Positions 25,965 to 34,883 of a stretch of 64,000 bases of DNA are shown in pieces (within the stretch, counting starts at the first letter, position 1; each line of letters begins with the position of its first letter). The notes under the pieces were generated by a model. It saw nothing but the letters and a program-made list of their open reading frames with translations, did no database searches and had not been told where the DNA came from. Both the position numbers and the translations under genes were made by a program. Origin of the DNA: an uncultured bacterium (GTDB lineage Bacteria; Bacteroidota; Rhodothermia; Rhodothermales; UBA10348); NCBI GenBank assembly GCA_943788505.1, contig CALSQR010000001.1, forward strand, positions 806,001-870,000, given 5' to 3'.

Positions 25965-27077
25965 ATGCCAGACGACCTAATAATTGATGGATACGCACCA
26001 ACTCCTCTTCCACCTGAGGGAGAAGGTGTTCCAGGGTGGTCCTTAAAGGGACTAATCCTTCCGTTGTCCTTGGGCATAGGAGTATTACTGATCATTGCGT
26101 GGTACACCTGGGATGAGGGCGCTATGCGCAATTTTATCTCCTCTGTGAACCCTTGGATCATGGCGTGCGCCTTTCTGATGACCATATGTCGGGTAGTGTT
26201 TGGCGGTTGGCGTATCAGCTTTATTTCTAGGCACTCGTTGGGGTTCAAAGCCGGCATTCGTTCCCAATTGATGTGGGATTTTGCTTCCAATATCTCACCG
26301 AGCGTTGTCGGAGGCGCTCCTTTAACTGCGTATTACATTTCCAGGGAGTCAAAAGTCACGTCCATGGAGACAAAGGCGTCTCGGAAGGGTCCGATAGCCA
26401 TAGGTGACGTCTCTGCAGTTATGACCTACGTCATGCTGCTGGATCAGATCTGGTTTGCGCTCTCGGTTCCAGTGATCTTGTTTGCAATGCTTTCCATGGA
26501 TGTCATTCCAGAAGTAGCTGGCAATGTGGGTCTTTGGACCGCGGTGGTGTATTTCATACTGCTAATGCTGTATGCAGGTGTATTCGCTTATGCCACTTTA
26601 TTCCATCCGGAACTCCTTTCTCGCATTGCCTCCGTAGTGTTCCGCCTGCCTCTTCTGCGACGATTCCGTGATGGAGTCCTCAAGGAAATGGAGCAGTTTT
26701 CCGCCCGAGCTTCCGTACTTCGTAAGCAGAAATCGGATTTCTTTTTACGTGGGTTCATGCTGACAACGGGCACATGGATTGCTCGATACATGCTTGCAGT
26801 ATTCGTAATCTGGAGCTTCGTCCCTGACGTTGACACACTACTGCTTGTGATGCGATCCATCGCCATGACTATTTCTGCCTTAGTGATGCCTACGCCTGGA
26901 GGAGCCGGCGGGATAGAAGGCCTTTATGCCCTTTTCTTTAGCGATTTATTGCCAAACACTTCGCTTCTGGTGCCTTCACTCATCACGTGGCGGATCTTGG
27001 GATATTACATCTTCCTCGTCTTCGGGGTATCCGTTTCTGCACGGCACCTACAGCGCACTCGAAAGACAGTGAAATAG
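25965..27077 (+). CDS. Flippase-like membrane protein (UPF0104/LPG synthase TM region)
   Basis: The protein (370 aa) has about eight transmembrane helices and the pattern of the lysylphosphatidylglycerol synthetase transmembrane/UPF0104 family: RVVFGGWRISFIS, SPSVVGGAPLTAYYISRE in the loop after helix 3, and MPTPGGAGGIEGLYALFF near the C terminus. Members translocate aminoacylated lipids or glycolipids; no aminoacyl-transferase domain is attached. It converges with the cupin gene. The start ATG 25965 is preceded by no clear ribosome-binding site. Confidence 0.85.
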   Translation: MPDDLIIDGYAPTPLPPEGEGVPGWSLKGLILPLSLGIGVLLIIAWYTWDEGAMRNFISSVNPWIMACAFLMTICRVVFGGWRISFISRHSLGFKAGIRSQLMWDFASNISPSVVGGAPLTAYYISRESKVTSMETKASRKGPIAIGDVSAVMTYVMLLDQIWFALSVPVILFAMLSMDVIPEVAGNVGLWTAVVYFILLMLYAGVFAYATLFHPELLSRIASVVFRLPLLRRFRDGVLKEMEQFSARASVLRKQKSDFFLRGFMLTTGTWIARYMLAVFVIWSFVPDVDTLLLVMRSIAMTISALVMPTPGGAGGIEGLYALFFSDLLPNTSLLVPSLITWRILGYYIFLVFGVSVSARHLQRTRKTVK

Positions 27078-27160
27078 GCTGCTGGACAATGGAACCCTCT
27101 GGAATGGCAGACGAAGTCTAGCCCCCAGAAAAGGTAGGCAGGAGAAGCCTACGCAACCCT

Positions 27161-27523
27161 CTAGCTTCGTCCGTAGTCGTCCTCAAGTCGTTCGATATCA
27201 TCCTCATCACAGATTCCCAACTGGGTCTCGATGATAATCAGGTCCCGGTCTTCCGGATTTTCTATTCGGTGGACGCCCCCGACGGGAATGAAGACTTTGT
27301 CTCCTGCATTGACCGACGTAACGGAATCATCCAACGTGAAAAGACCGCTTCCCGCAACTATTACCCAATGCTCGCTCCGGAGTTTATGACGCTGCAGGGA
27401 AAGACGCTGGCCAGGATGCACAATGATCCGCTTGACCCGATAGCCTGTCTCGTTCAAATACTCTTCCCACCGCCCCCAGGGACGATCATCAGCGTCAATC
27501 CAGTTATCAAGAGTGTTGGACAT
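27161..27523 (-). CDS. Cupin, mannose-6-phosphate isomerase type II-like
   Basis: This 120-aa single-domain cupin corresponds to the C-terminal isomerase domain of bifunctional GDP-mannose pyrophosphorylase/phosphomannose isomerases. WGRWEEYLNETGYRVKRIIVHPGQRLSLQRHKLRSEHWVIVAGSG contains the zinc-binding His/Glu pattern, and VFIPVGGVHRIEN adds the last His. It would interconvert mannose-6-phosphate and fructose-6-phosphate, though stand-alone copies could serve another role. It is 18 bases downstream of NhaC on the same strand and may be co-transcribed with it. Confidence 0.87.
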   Translation of the reverse strand: MSNTLDNWIDADDRPWGRWEEYLNETGYRVKRIIVHPGQRLSLQRHKLRSEHWVIVAGSGLFTLDDSVTSVNAGDKVFIPVGGVHRIENPEDRDLIIIETQLGICDEDDIERLEDDYGRS

Positions 27524-27541
27524 GAAAGGAACGACTAAATA

Positions 27542-29473
27542 TTAAACAGTGCTGGTGGATGCGCTGGAAGCAGCAATTTCGTCCGCTGATTTTCCAACAA
27601 ACTTTACGGTGAGCGTCAGCAAGACTAAGCCCGTTATCATTGAAATCCACCACGGCATACCAAAACCTGCCGGGACAGTACCGACGAAAATGGCTACTCC
27701 GCCCACTAACAAAGCGTAAGGCAACTGCGTTCTGACATGGTCTATGTGGTCACAACCCGATGCCATGGACGATAGGATTGTGGTGTCCGAAATAGGGGAG
27801 CAATGATCCCCCCAAACCGAGCCTGCTAGAACACAAGAAATCGTCGAATAAAGAATGTGGTAGTCGTGGTCTGCCGTCATACCGCTCGTCACCATAATCG
27901 CCCAAGCAAGTGGAAGTACGAGAGGCAACAAGATGCCCATCGTTCCCCAGCTTGACCCTGTTGCAAAGGCGGTTGCAGCCGCAAGAAGGAAAACAACGGT
28001 CGGTACGAGATCTGGGAGAATGGAATCCCCGAGGATAGAAACGAGGTATGGTGCGGTGTGAAGGTCTTCCGTAATGGATGACAAGGACCAGGCTAGGATC
28101 AGGATGATCATGGCGAACAACATGCCCTTGAGGCCAGCATACCACGCTTCTATGATTTCACCGATTGGTAGGATTCGCTGAGCTGATGTCAGAAGAACGG
28201 CCACCACTACACTAAGTAAAGAGGCCCACATCAATGCGGTGTACGAGTCCGATGAATTGATAATATCCTGTAGCGACTCCCCTTCTCCCGTCACGTACAA
28301 TCCGCCGAGTACGCCAAAAATGAGAACCAATACTGGAATGACGGCATTGATGGCGCGATATGGAATTCCTTCCTTCGGCATAGTTTCAGCGCCCGTTGCC
28401 GCTTCATCTACCTGGGCCCCTAAACGCATTACTTCACCTGTCGTACGCGCTCGGACTTCAGCTTTGAGCATCGGTCCAAAGTCTTTGCCTGACAGGGCAA
28501 TTAGGAATACAAAAAAGATGGCAAAGACAGGATAAAAAGAATAAGGAATGGACGAAAGGAAGAAGCTATATGCGGACCCTTCGAGCCCATCAATCTTGGC
28601 TACTGCGTCTCCAATCAGACCTACCTCGTAGCCAATCCACGTAGTGACAAGTGCAATACAGGCGACTGGTGCTGCCGTGGAGTCCACTATGTAGGCAAGC
28701 TTTTCGCGCGAAACACGGAGCTTGTCAGTTACCGAGCGCATCGTGTTTCCTACAACGAGGGAGTTGGCATAATCATCAAAAAATATCGCTAAACCGAGTG
28801 CACCCGTAGCTGCCTGTCCTCTTCTCGGCGTGCTAGCCCATTTGATGATGATATTCACCACACCCTGCATACCACCATTCTTGGTAATGATACCGACCAT
28901 ACCGCCAATCATGCAGGAAAACAGAATGACGGCAGCATGCCCCGGATCGGTAAACTCATTTAATACATACACTTGGAAGGCAGAAAGAAGACCAGAAAAG
29001 GCCCCTTTTGGTGTGAATCCTGCTACAGAGAATGCACCAACCCAGAGTCCTAGGAAAAGAGCTGGAATGACTCTTTTGGATATCAGCGCAATCATGATGG
29101 CTAACAAAGGCGGTACTATAGCCCAAAAACCAGATATGCTTCGAACACTTTCTACCAGAAATGTCTCACCAGAGCGCAGAATGGTGAACTCCTGCATCCC
29201 GGTGCCATCCACGATTACGTCTTTCGCTATCCAAGCCTCTTCACCTTCGTCCCACAAAAATGGCACAGCTTCGCCCGCTCCCCGGACTGTGTAGGCATCC
29301 ATACCGAGCGTATCTCCGCTAACGTCAAGAACGACCGGAAAACCGATGCCATTGAGAACTACTTGTGGCGGGGCCACGCTGGCCTGCTGTGCCTGGGCCT
29401 CTGTGGCTGCCAGGACAGACCCTATAAGTAGAACTATAACGGCTAACAGACCAAATCGGTGATACATACTCAT
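27542..29473 (-). CDS. NhaC-family Na+/H+ antiporter with extracytoplasmic N-terminal domain
   Basis: From residue about 110 the protein (643 aa from ATG 29473) is a Na+/H+ antiporter of the NhaC family with about ten transmembrane helices (e.g. ALGLAIFFDDYANSLVVGNTMR, ATAFATGSSWGTMGI, SVWGDHCSPISDTTILSS). Before it lie a cleavable-looking signal peptide (residues 5-29, ending AQAQQ) and an 80-residue beta-rich segment (PPQVVLNGIGFPVVLDVSG...), which is not part of the usual NhaC. The frame is open to 29647, but the chosen start gives the signal peptide. It probably exchanges Na+ for H+ at the inner membrane; upp lies just upstream. Confidence 0.85.
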   Translation of the reverse strand: MSMYHRFGLLAVIVLLIGSVLAATEAQAQQASVAPPQVVLNGIGFPVVLDVSGDTLGMDAYTVRGAGEAVPFLWDEGEEAWIAKDVIVDGTGMQEFTILRSGETFLVESVRSISGFWAIVPPLLAIMIALISKRVIPALFLGLWVGAFSVAGFTPKGAFSGLLSAFQVYVLNEFTDPGHAAVILFSCMIGGMVGIITKNGGMQGVVNIIIKWASTPRRGQAATGALGLAIFFDDYANSLVVGNTMRSVTDKLRVSREKLAYIVDSTAAPVACIALVTTWIGYEVGLIGDAVAKIDGLEGSAYSFFLSSIPYSFYPVFAIFFVFLIALSGKDFGPMLKAEVRARTTGEVMRLGAQVDEAATGAETMPKEGIPYRAINAVIPVLVLIFGVLGGLYVTGEGESLQDIINSSDSYTALMWASLLSVVVAVLLTSAQRILPIGEIIEAWYAGLKGMLFAMIILILAWSLSSITEDLHTAPYLVSILGDSILPDLVPTVVFLLAAATAFATGSSWGTMGILLPLVLPLAWAIMVTSGMTADHDYHILYSTISCVLAGSVWGDHCSPISDTTILSSMASGCDHIDHVRTQLPYALLVGGVAIFVGTVPAGFGMPWWISMITGLVLLTLTVKFVGKSADEIAASSASTSTV

Positions 29474-29495
29474 AAGATGTTCGACTAGGGGATGA

Positions 29496-30122
29496 TCAAC
29501 TAGTGCCAAAAATTCGATCCCCGGCGTCACCGAGTCCCGGACGGATATAGGCGTTATCATCGAGTTCTCGATCGATGACGGCCGTATAGATGATAACGTC
29601 GGGATGCGTGGTGCGAATAAAAGCAATCCCCTCAGGAGCCGAAACAAGGGTTACCAAGACTATACGCTTTGCTCCGGTGTCCTTGAGATGTTTAATAGCA
29701 CCCGCCGCGCTTCCGCCCGTGGCGAGCATCGGATCGACAACAATAACAAGAGCATCCTCTATCCCAAGTGGGATAGAGGAATAATAGTCAACCGGCTCAT
29801 GTGTGTGTTCATCCCGATACATACCCAGATGACCTACCCTCGCCTCAGGTAGAAACCGGACAAACCCGTCGATCATCCCCAGCCCTGCTCGTAGGATCGG
29901 TACGACAATGACATTGTCATCGATCTCGTAACCAGTCGTTTTCTCGAGTGGCGTTGTGATCTGCACCTCTTTAACCTTGAGCGTCCTGAGGACTTCATAG
30001 GCTAAAATGGACGACAGGTCCCCAATCGTACTTCTGAATTGCCCAAAGGATGTATCCTCCCGACGCAGGACCGTAAGGTCCCGCTTCAGGATAGGATGAT
30101 CGATAACGTGGACGTTGTCCAT
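29496..30122 (-). CDS. upp: Uracil phosphoribosyltransferase
   Basis: UPRTase (208 aa) salvages uracil to UMP with PRPP. The PRPP loop VVDPMLATGGSAAGAI (about 128-143), ITTPLEKTTGYEI and the C-terminal uracil-binding YIRPGLGDAGDRIFGT are all intact, and the length is standard. It is on the same strand as NhaC, 22 bases upstream of it, possibly in one operon. pyrC for de novo synthesis is at 57-58 kb. Confidence 0.97.
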   Translation of the reverse strand: MDNVHVIDHPILKRDLTVLRREDTSFGQFRSTIGDLSSILAYEVLRTLKVKEVQITTPLEKTTGYEIDDNVIVVPILRAGLGMIDGFVRFLPEARVGHLGMYRDEHTHEPVDYYSSIPLGIEDALVIVVDPMLATGGSAAGAIKHLKDTGAKRIVLVTLVSAPEGIAFIRTTHPDVIIYTAVIDRELDDNAYIRPGLGDAGDRIFGTS

Positions 30123-30157
30123 ACTAGTTCTTATTCAGCGCTCAGGAAAAATCAAGG

Positions 30158-31852
30158 CTACATTTTTCCAGATTCCCATGGCTTTCTGCTGAAGTACGAA
30201 TCTACCAGTTTCTTTAGCGCACCAGAGAGCAGAATCAGGGTGATTACGTTGGGAAGCGTAACCAGGGACAATGCAATATCCCCAAGATCCCAGATGGTAG
30301 TAACCGCGATAACGGCACCGAGGAAATGGAAGATTAGGAAGACAAATTTGTACGGAAGGATTGCCTTTTTACCCCACAGGTAGTTGGCGCAACGGTCTCC
30401 GTAGTAACTCCAAGAGATGGCCGTAGAAACTGCGAACAGGAACACACAGACCAGAACTACCCATTTCCCAAGCCATCCCATACCAATTGGTGCAAGACCG
30501 ACTTCAAAGCCAAGCGTAGTCAGCGGTGAACTATTTCTGGCGGCGTCTCCGTAGAGCATCTCATACTCTGTTCCGTCTTCACTTACGGCGTGCGGGCCAC
30601 GATCGTCGAGATCCATGAAGATGGTACCGCTGAACGGCAAGGTCTGAGCTTCATCGGTGTAAAAGCCATCTACAGATACATCATAGAAGGCAAAGAGCGA
30701 ACCATTATCAGTAGTTGGTACACCTGCACTAACCATCACTTCGTCCGGCTCATCAGCACTATTGTGCATGCCATCCTCGTCGTATTCAACGAACGAGATA
30801 TTGCCGTCATTCAGGCCGATTGACGTTGGTACCTTAGCCTCGAAAACACCTGTAGAAACGATCACAAGACCCGTCATCGTACAGATAACAATCGTGTCAA
30901 TGAAAGGCTCGAGCAGTGCGACTACACCTTCTGAAACAGGCTCGTCAGTTTTCGCAGCAGAGTGGGCAATAGGTGCCGAACCCTGTCCAGCTTCGTTCGA
31001 GAAGAGACCACGTTGCACACCGTAGCGCATTGTGAAGAGGAACACACCCATTCCAGTACCGGCGACACCGGCCGTTGGATTAAAGGCTTCGCTGAAGATC
31101 GTTCCGAATGCGGGAAGAATAGCGTCCATATTCAGGAATAGAACAACCATTGCAGCCGATACATAAATAGCCGCCATAACTGGCGCCAGAATACCTGTTA
31201 CTTTACCAATGCGGCTGATTCCGCCAACAATGACCAGCCCTACTATACCTGCTGTAAACAGACCTGTTATCCAGGTTGCGATACCGAAATTATCAGCAAC
31301 TTGCGTAGCAATTGTATTGGACTGAATAGCGTTGCCTGTAAAAAACGAGGTAATCATCAGCATGAATGCGAAAAACATCGCTACTGGCTTCCAATTCCAG
31401 CCGAACGCGTCCTTAATACCGTTTTCGATGTAATACATCGGACCACCGGCTACAGACCCCTCCCAAGCTGACTGTCCATCCATATTTATACGGTAGTGCT
31501 GAGCAAGGGTGACTTCTGCAAACTTGGTAGCCATACCCAATAGGGCTGTTACCCACATCCAGAAAAGAGCACCTGGACCTCCCCAGTGAATAGCCAGGGC
31601 AACGCCTGCGATATTTCCTGTTCCGACCGTGGCCGAAAGTGCTGTCGTGAGTGCTTGGAAATGAGAGACGTCACCAGGGGTGTCCTCGTCATCATACTTT
31701 CCTGATGTGACAGCAAAACCGTGACCCAACCGTCGTAGCTGGATAAATCCAAGCCGAATGGTGAGGAAGGCACCCGCACCAAGAAGACCAACAACAAGGA
31801 TGGGTGATAGAAAATTGCCGACAATCTCGATAAAATGCTCTAAGGCTTCCAT
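30158..31852 (-). CDS. AGCS-family sodium:amino acid symporter with extracytoplasmic insertion
   Basis: The protein (564 aa) is a sodium:alanine/glycine symporter of the AGCS family. Signature parts are ALSATVGTGNIAGVALAIHWGGPGALFWMW (about 71-100), the AGCS motif, and NEAGQGSAPIAHSAAKTDEP (287-305). Family members have about 450-480 residues. Here about 100 extra residues (about 340-445), rich in Asp/Glu (DEDGMHNSADEPDE), lie between two transmembrane helices and carry no obvious motif. The start ATG 31852 is at the correct distance from the first helix. Confidence 0.93.
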   Translation of the reverse strand: MEALEHFIEIVGNFLSPILVVGLLGAGAFLTIRLGFIQLRRLGHGFAVTSGKYDDEDTPGDVSHFQALTTALSATVGTGNIAGVALAIHWGGPGALFWMWVTALLGMATKFAEVTLAQHYRINMDGQSAWEGSVAGGPMYYIENGIKDAFGWNWKPVAMFFAFMLMITSFFTGNAIQSNTIATQVADNFGIATWITGLFTAGIVGLVIVGGISRIGKVTGILAPVMAAIYVSAAMVVLFLNMDAILPAFGTIFSEAFNPTAGVAGTGMGVFLFTMRYGVQRGLFSNEAGQGSAPIAHSAAKTDEPVSEGVVALLEPFIDTIVICTMTGLVIVSTGVFEAKVPTSIGLNDGNISFVEYDEDGMHNSADEPDEVMVSAGVPTTDNGSLFAFYDVSVDGFYTDEAQTLPFSGTIFMDLDDRGPHAVSEDGTEYEMLYGDAARNSSPLTTLGFEVGLAPIGMGWLGKWVVLVCVFLFAVSTAISWSYYGDRCANYLWGKKAILPYKFVFLIFHFLGAVIAVTTIWDLGDIALSLVTLPNVITLILLSGALKKLVDSYFSRKPWESGKM

Positions 31853-32199
31853 GGATCAGAGAATTGGTTCCAGTTTGACGAGGTCCATCCGGTCCCTTTA
31901 AATCGAGACGCTACCAGCATGCGGGAAAACCGTTGTAACAGGTAGCGTACGAATGAAGGGCAAGCGGGTACTGGACGAAAAGCCGTCAAACGCAGGGAGT
32001 TCAAGGGCCCGGTGGTACGCTGCCGGGGTGGAGGATTTTCCTCCGAAAGGCCTCATTAAAACGTATAGCCGCCAATATAACCCGAGTGAGTCCTGTGAGC
32101 AAACCACCTTCAACTACCCGATAGTTAGCCTTTGCGCAGGGCTGGCATAGCATCCAAAATACTATCGGATACGTCCACGATTTCGCCTCTGAGGACTCG
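31853..32199. other. 347-base region upstream of the AGCS symporter gene
   Basis: No credible gene. It contains an 8-bp inverted repeat, ACGCTACC (31908-31915) and GGTAGCGT (31941-31948), in what would be the leader of the AGCS transcript on the minus strand. I checked for a glycine riboswitch, common upstream of AGCS genes in other phyla, and saw no matching core. Confidence 0.5.
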
Positions 32200-32889
32200 T
32201 CAGCCCTGTAATGACCGGGGATCAACCTCTACGATCCTTCGATTCATAACGGCCAAAGTTCGGGCGGGGAAGTTGCGGACCATCCGATAATCATGCGTAG
32301 CCATGATGACCGTCATCCCACTGCGGTGTAACCCAATCAAAAGTCGCTGGATTTCGTCTGCAACAGTGGGGTCCAGGTTGCCGGTCGGCTCGTCTGCGAG
32401 AATAATCCAGGGATCGTTGATGATCGCACGGGCAATTACGACGCGCTGTTGTTCACCTCCCGACAACTCGTGAGGAAATTGACGGCGTTTATGACTCAGG
32501 CCGACCCGGGACAATACATGCAACACTTTGCTCTTCACTGCCTTGCCACGACTACCAGTCGCATATTGTGCAAATGCCACATTGTCGAATATGCTTCGAT
32601 CCGGTAGGAGTTGGAAATCCTGAAAGACGACACCCAAAGAGCGTCTTAGGTAAGGAATTTCAGAGGCCTTTATGGCGTCGGACCGATAATCTGATACCTG
32701 AACGAAGCCTCGATCGGGCTTGTTTTCCATATACATCAGTCGCAGAAGAGAACTCTTCCCGCTTCCCGTGGGACCCACCAAATAGACCATCTCCCCTCGC
32801 TCAATGAGTAGAGAGACATTTTCTAGTACTGGTTTGGCCGGCTGATCCGGATTCCGGTACGAAATCGAAACATTGGACAATTCAATCAC
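32200..32889 (-). CDS. ftsE: FtsE-like ABC transporter ATPase
   Basis: The 229-aa ATPase has Walker [11 protein letters not shown]-loop [19 protein letters not shown], signature LSGGEQQR, Walker [14 protein letters not shown] and H-loop [19 protein letters not shown](I/V)xENV is diagnostic for FtsE, which with FtsX regulates peptidoglycan hydrolases at the septum. The start is GTG 32889 (VIELSNVS). No ftsX lies next to it, unlike in many Gammaproteobacteria; in Bacteroidota the two are often apart. Confidence 0.88.
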   Translation of the reverse strand: MIELSNVSISYRNPDQPAKPVLENVSLLIERGEMVYLVGPTGSGKSSLLRLMYMENKPDRGFVQVSDYRSDAIKASEIPYLRRSLGVVFQDFQLLPDRSIFDNVAFAQYATGSRGKAVKSKVLHVLSRVGLSHKRRQFPHELSGGEQQRVVIARAIINDPWIILADEPTGNLDPTVADEIQRLLIGLHRSGMTVIMATHDYRMVRNFPARTLAVMNRRIVEVDPRSLQG

Positions 32890-32977
32890 GGCGACGTTCG
32901 GCTGAAAATGCGGTGGCTGAGTGTAGTGGACGAGTCAACTGAATATACACCCGAAAGCAAGCAAGGCTACTTCTGTC

Positions 32978-33796
32978 CTATCTGGGGTTTCTTCGGAGCA
33001 CCCAATGAATACGTTCGCTTTCGGATTGAGCAGAATCAAGACTAAAACCATCATAGGCAGCCACATGTGAAAGTGGAACCGACTTCAATAGCCTTTTTGT
33101 CTCATCCAATGTCCAAGCACGCTGGACATGTGTCTCATGAAAGGACCCTTCACTGGTCTGAATGTCGAAATCGGTGGTATGCAGATTACTTTTGTCATCA
33201 AACGAACTTTTACGGATATACTCAGCACCTTCTAGCTCTCCTTCATCCTCGAAAAAATCTGCGTTGTTTATGGAATTATGGGGAGTGCTTTGGTCGAATA
33301 TGAACAGACCGCCGTCATTCAGATGATCTGCTACCCCTTGAAGCATCGCCGCCACATCCTTTTCGTCCAGTAGATAATTATATCCGTCAAAAAGGAGGAG
33401 AATCACATCAAACGACCCGGTAAATGCTGACCAGCCGTTGGAAAAATCAAGCACTTCAACGCGCGAACGCTCAGGGAATACTTCGAGCCTGCTGGATGCC
33501 AATCTCAGCATATCCTCAGAGGCATCGGTAGCGATCATATCGACATCGGACTGATCCAGCAGTTCTAGCGTCAGCAAACCGGTACCAGCACCCAGTTCCA
33601 GAACGGACCGGGATGATGTTTGACGTTCAGACGAAGCCCCATCTGTGGCGTTTTCATCTGCCACAGCTTCATCTTCCTTGGCATCCCAAGAGTCCATGAG
33701 ATGCAGGATATAGTCCGCCCATGCATCATATTCTACATGGTCCATCACGGCGTCATAAACGCGAGCTAGTGCGGAATAGGGTCTGACAAATTTCAT
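32978..33796 (-). CDS. Class I SAM-dependent methyltransferase
   Basis: The protein (272 aa) starts YSALARVYDAVMDHVEYDAWADYI, the pattern of methyltransferase type 11/25 proteins, with SAM motif I VLELGAGTGLLTLELL (about residues 66-81), ATDASEDMLRLA and VILLLFDGYNYLLD. A low-complexity acidic insertion (DAKEDEAVADENATDGASSE, about 38-57) precedes motif I. The substrate is unknown. Its ATG overlaps the pdxA stop codon by one base (ATGA), so the two are translationally coupled. Confidence 0.85.
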   Translation of the reverse strand: MKFVRPYSALARVYDAVMDHVEYDAWADYILHLMDSWDAKEDEAVADENATDGASSERQTSSRSVLELGAGTGLLTLELLDQSDVDMIATDASEDMLRLASSRLEVFPERSRVEVLDFSNGWSAFTGSFDVILLLFDGYNYLLDEKDVAAMLQGVADHLNDGGLFIFDQSTPHNSINNADFFEDEGELEGAEYIRKSSFDDKSNLHTTDFDIQTSEGSFHETHVQRAWTLDETKRLLKSVPLSHVAAYDGFSLDSAQSESERIHWVLRRNPR

Positions 33797-34869
33797 TCAG
33801 CGTCTCTGTGGTACAAAGTGTGAGCAGAAGCAAGGCGTCGCTCGGCAATGTCAGCCGCTAACAAGATGGCCGCCTTCAGACTAGAGGAATCAGCCTTGCC
33901 CACACCTGCTATATCAAATCCTGTTCCATGATCGGGAGATGTACGGACGATAGGCAGGCCGGCAGACACATTAACTCCTTTGCCAAACGAGAGCGCCTTG
34001 AAGGGTGCCAGACCTTGATCGTGATACATCGCGACAACACCATCCACATTTTTCCACGCGCCACTTCCAAAAAACCCGTCGGCTGCCAGAGGGCCGCTCC
34101 ACCTGGCAATATCTCCACAGGAAGAGATAGCTGGAATAATAATGCCCATCTCTTCTGATCCAAGGACCCCTCCATCTCCAGCATGTGGATTCAATCCCAA
34201 AATCGCAATCCGAGGCCGAACGATTCCAAAGTCCTTTTTCAACGCAGATGTCATGAGTCGTAGTGTCTTCGCAACGGCTTTTTCGGTAATCGCTTCGGCT
34301 ACCCGCGACAGCGGCAGATGCGAAGTAACCAGCCCAACCCGTAAAGCTCCGGACACCATCATCATCAGCACCTCCCCTCCTCCCGTTCGCTCCGCAATAA
34401 ATTCGGTGTGGCCCGGGAAATCATATCCAGCGCGCGCGATCACTTCTTTAGAAATTGGACAGGTTACCATAGCATCGGCAGCACCCGTATGGCAGAGGGT
34501 GATCGCGCGCGCCACACTTTCCATAGACAATTTCCCGGCTAAGGGATCGGCCTTGCCAGGGACCACGTGGAACGAGGCCGATGCCTCGACCGGTTCGATT
34601 CGAACGCCAGACAGATCAAAGGGGTAAGACCCCTCTGAGCCACCTTTCTGTAACATCGCGGCATACGTTCGAAGCACATCCGATGAACCCACTGGTATCA
34701 TCTCGACGCGATTATTTAATTCGGCGTCTGCCAAGCAGGACAGCAAAACTTCAGGACCGATTCCATTTGGATCGCCCATGGATATGGCAATCCGCAATCG
34801 GGACACGTTCCCAGAACGGGTTGATGATCCGGCATCATCGGGTAGGGACCGAGTAGATCCTTCAGGCAT
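33793..34869 (-). CDS. pdxA: 4-hydroxythreonine-4-phosphate dehydrogenase
   Basis: PdxA (358 aa) oxidises 4-phospho-hydroxy-threonine in vitamin B6 synthesis, using NAD and a divalent metal. ISMGDPNGIGPEV (about 29-41), FPGHTEFIAERTG (metal/substrate His), GLNPHAGDGGVLGSEE and YHDQGLAPFKALSFGKGVNVSAGLPIVRTSPDHGTGFDIAG are all present. The 25-residue polar N terminus before the first conserved strand suggests the real start might be internal. It is coupled to the downstream methyltransferase and follows pepA in the same direction. Confidence 0.96.
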   Translation of the reverse strand: MPEGSTRSLPDDAGSSTRSGNVSRLRIAISMGDPNGIGPEVLLSCLADAELNNRVEMIPVGSSDVLRTYAAMLQKGGSEGSYPFDLSGVRIEPVEASASFHVVPGKADPLAGKLSMESVARAITLCHTGAADAMVTCPISKEVIARAGYDFPGHTEFIAERTGGGEVLMMMVSGALRVGLVTSHLPLSRVAEAITEKAVAKTLRLMTSALKKDFGIVRPRIAILGLNPHAGDGGVLGSEEMGIIIPAISSCGDIARWSGPLAADGFFGSGAWKNVDGVVAMYHDQGLAPFKALSFGKGVNVSAGLPIVRTSPDHGTGFDIAGVGKADSSSLKAAILLAADIAERRLASAHTLYHRDAE

Positions 34870-34883
34870 CAGCGTGTCCTGGA

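Noticed and set aside
27130-27160. Short hairpin GTAGGC/GCCTAC between the flippase-like and cupin genes
   Set aside because: Six base pairs only and no T run on either strand; too weak for a terminator.
31898-32225. Short open frames and a possible glycine riboswitch upstream of the AGCS gene
   Set aside because: The frames look random in composition, and the glycine aptamer core (tandem GGAGAG...GAAGG pattern) is not present.
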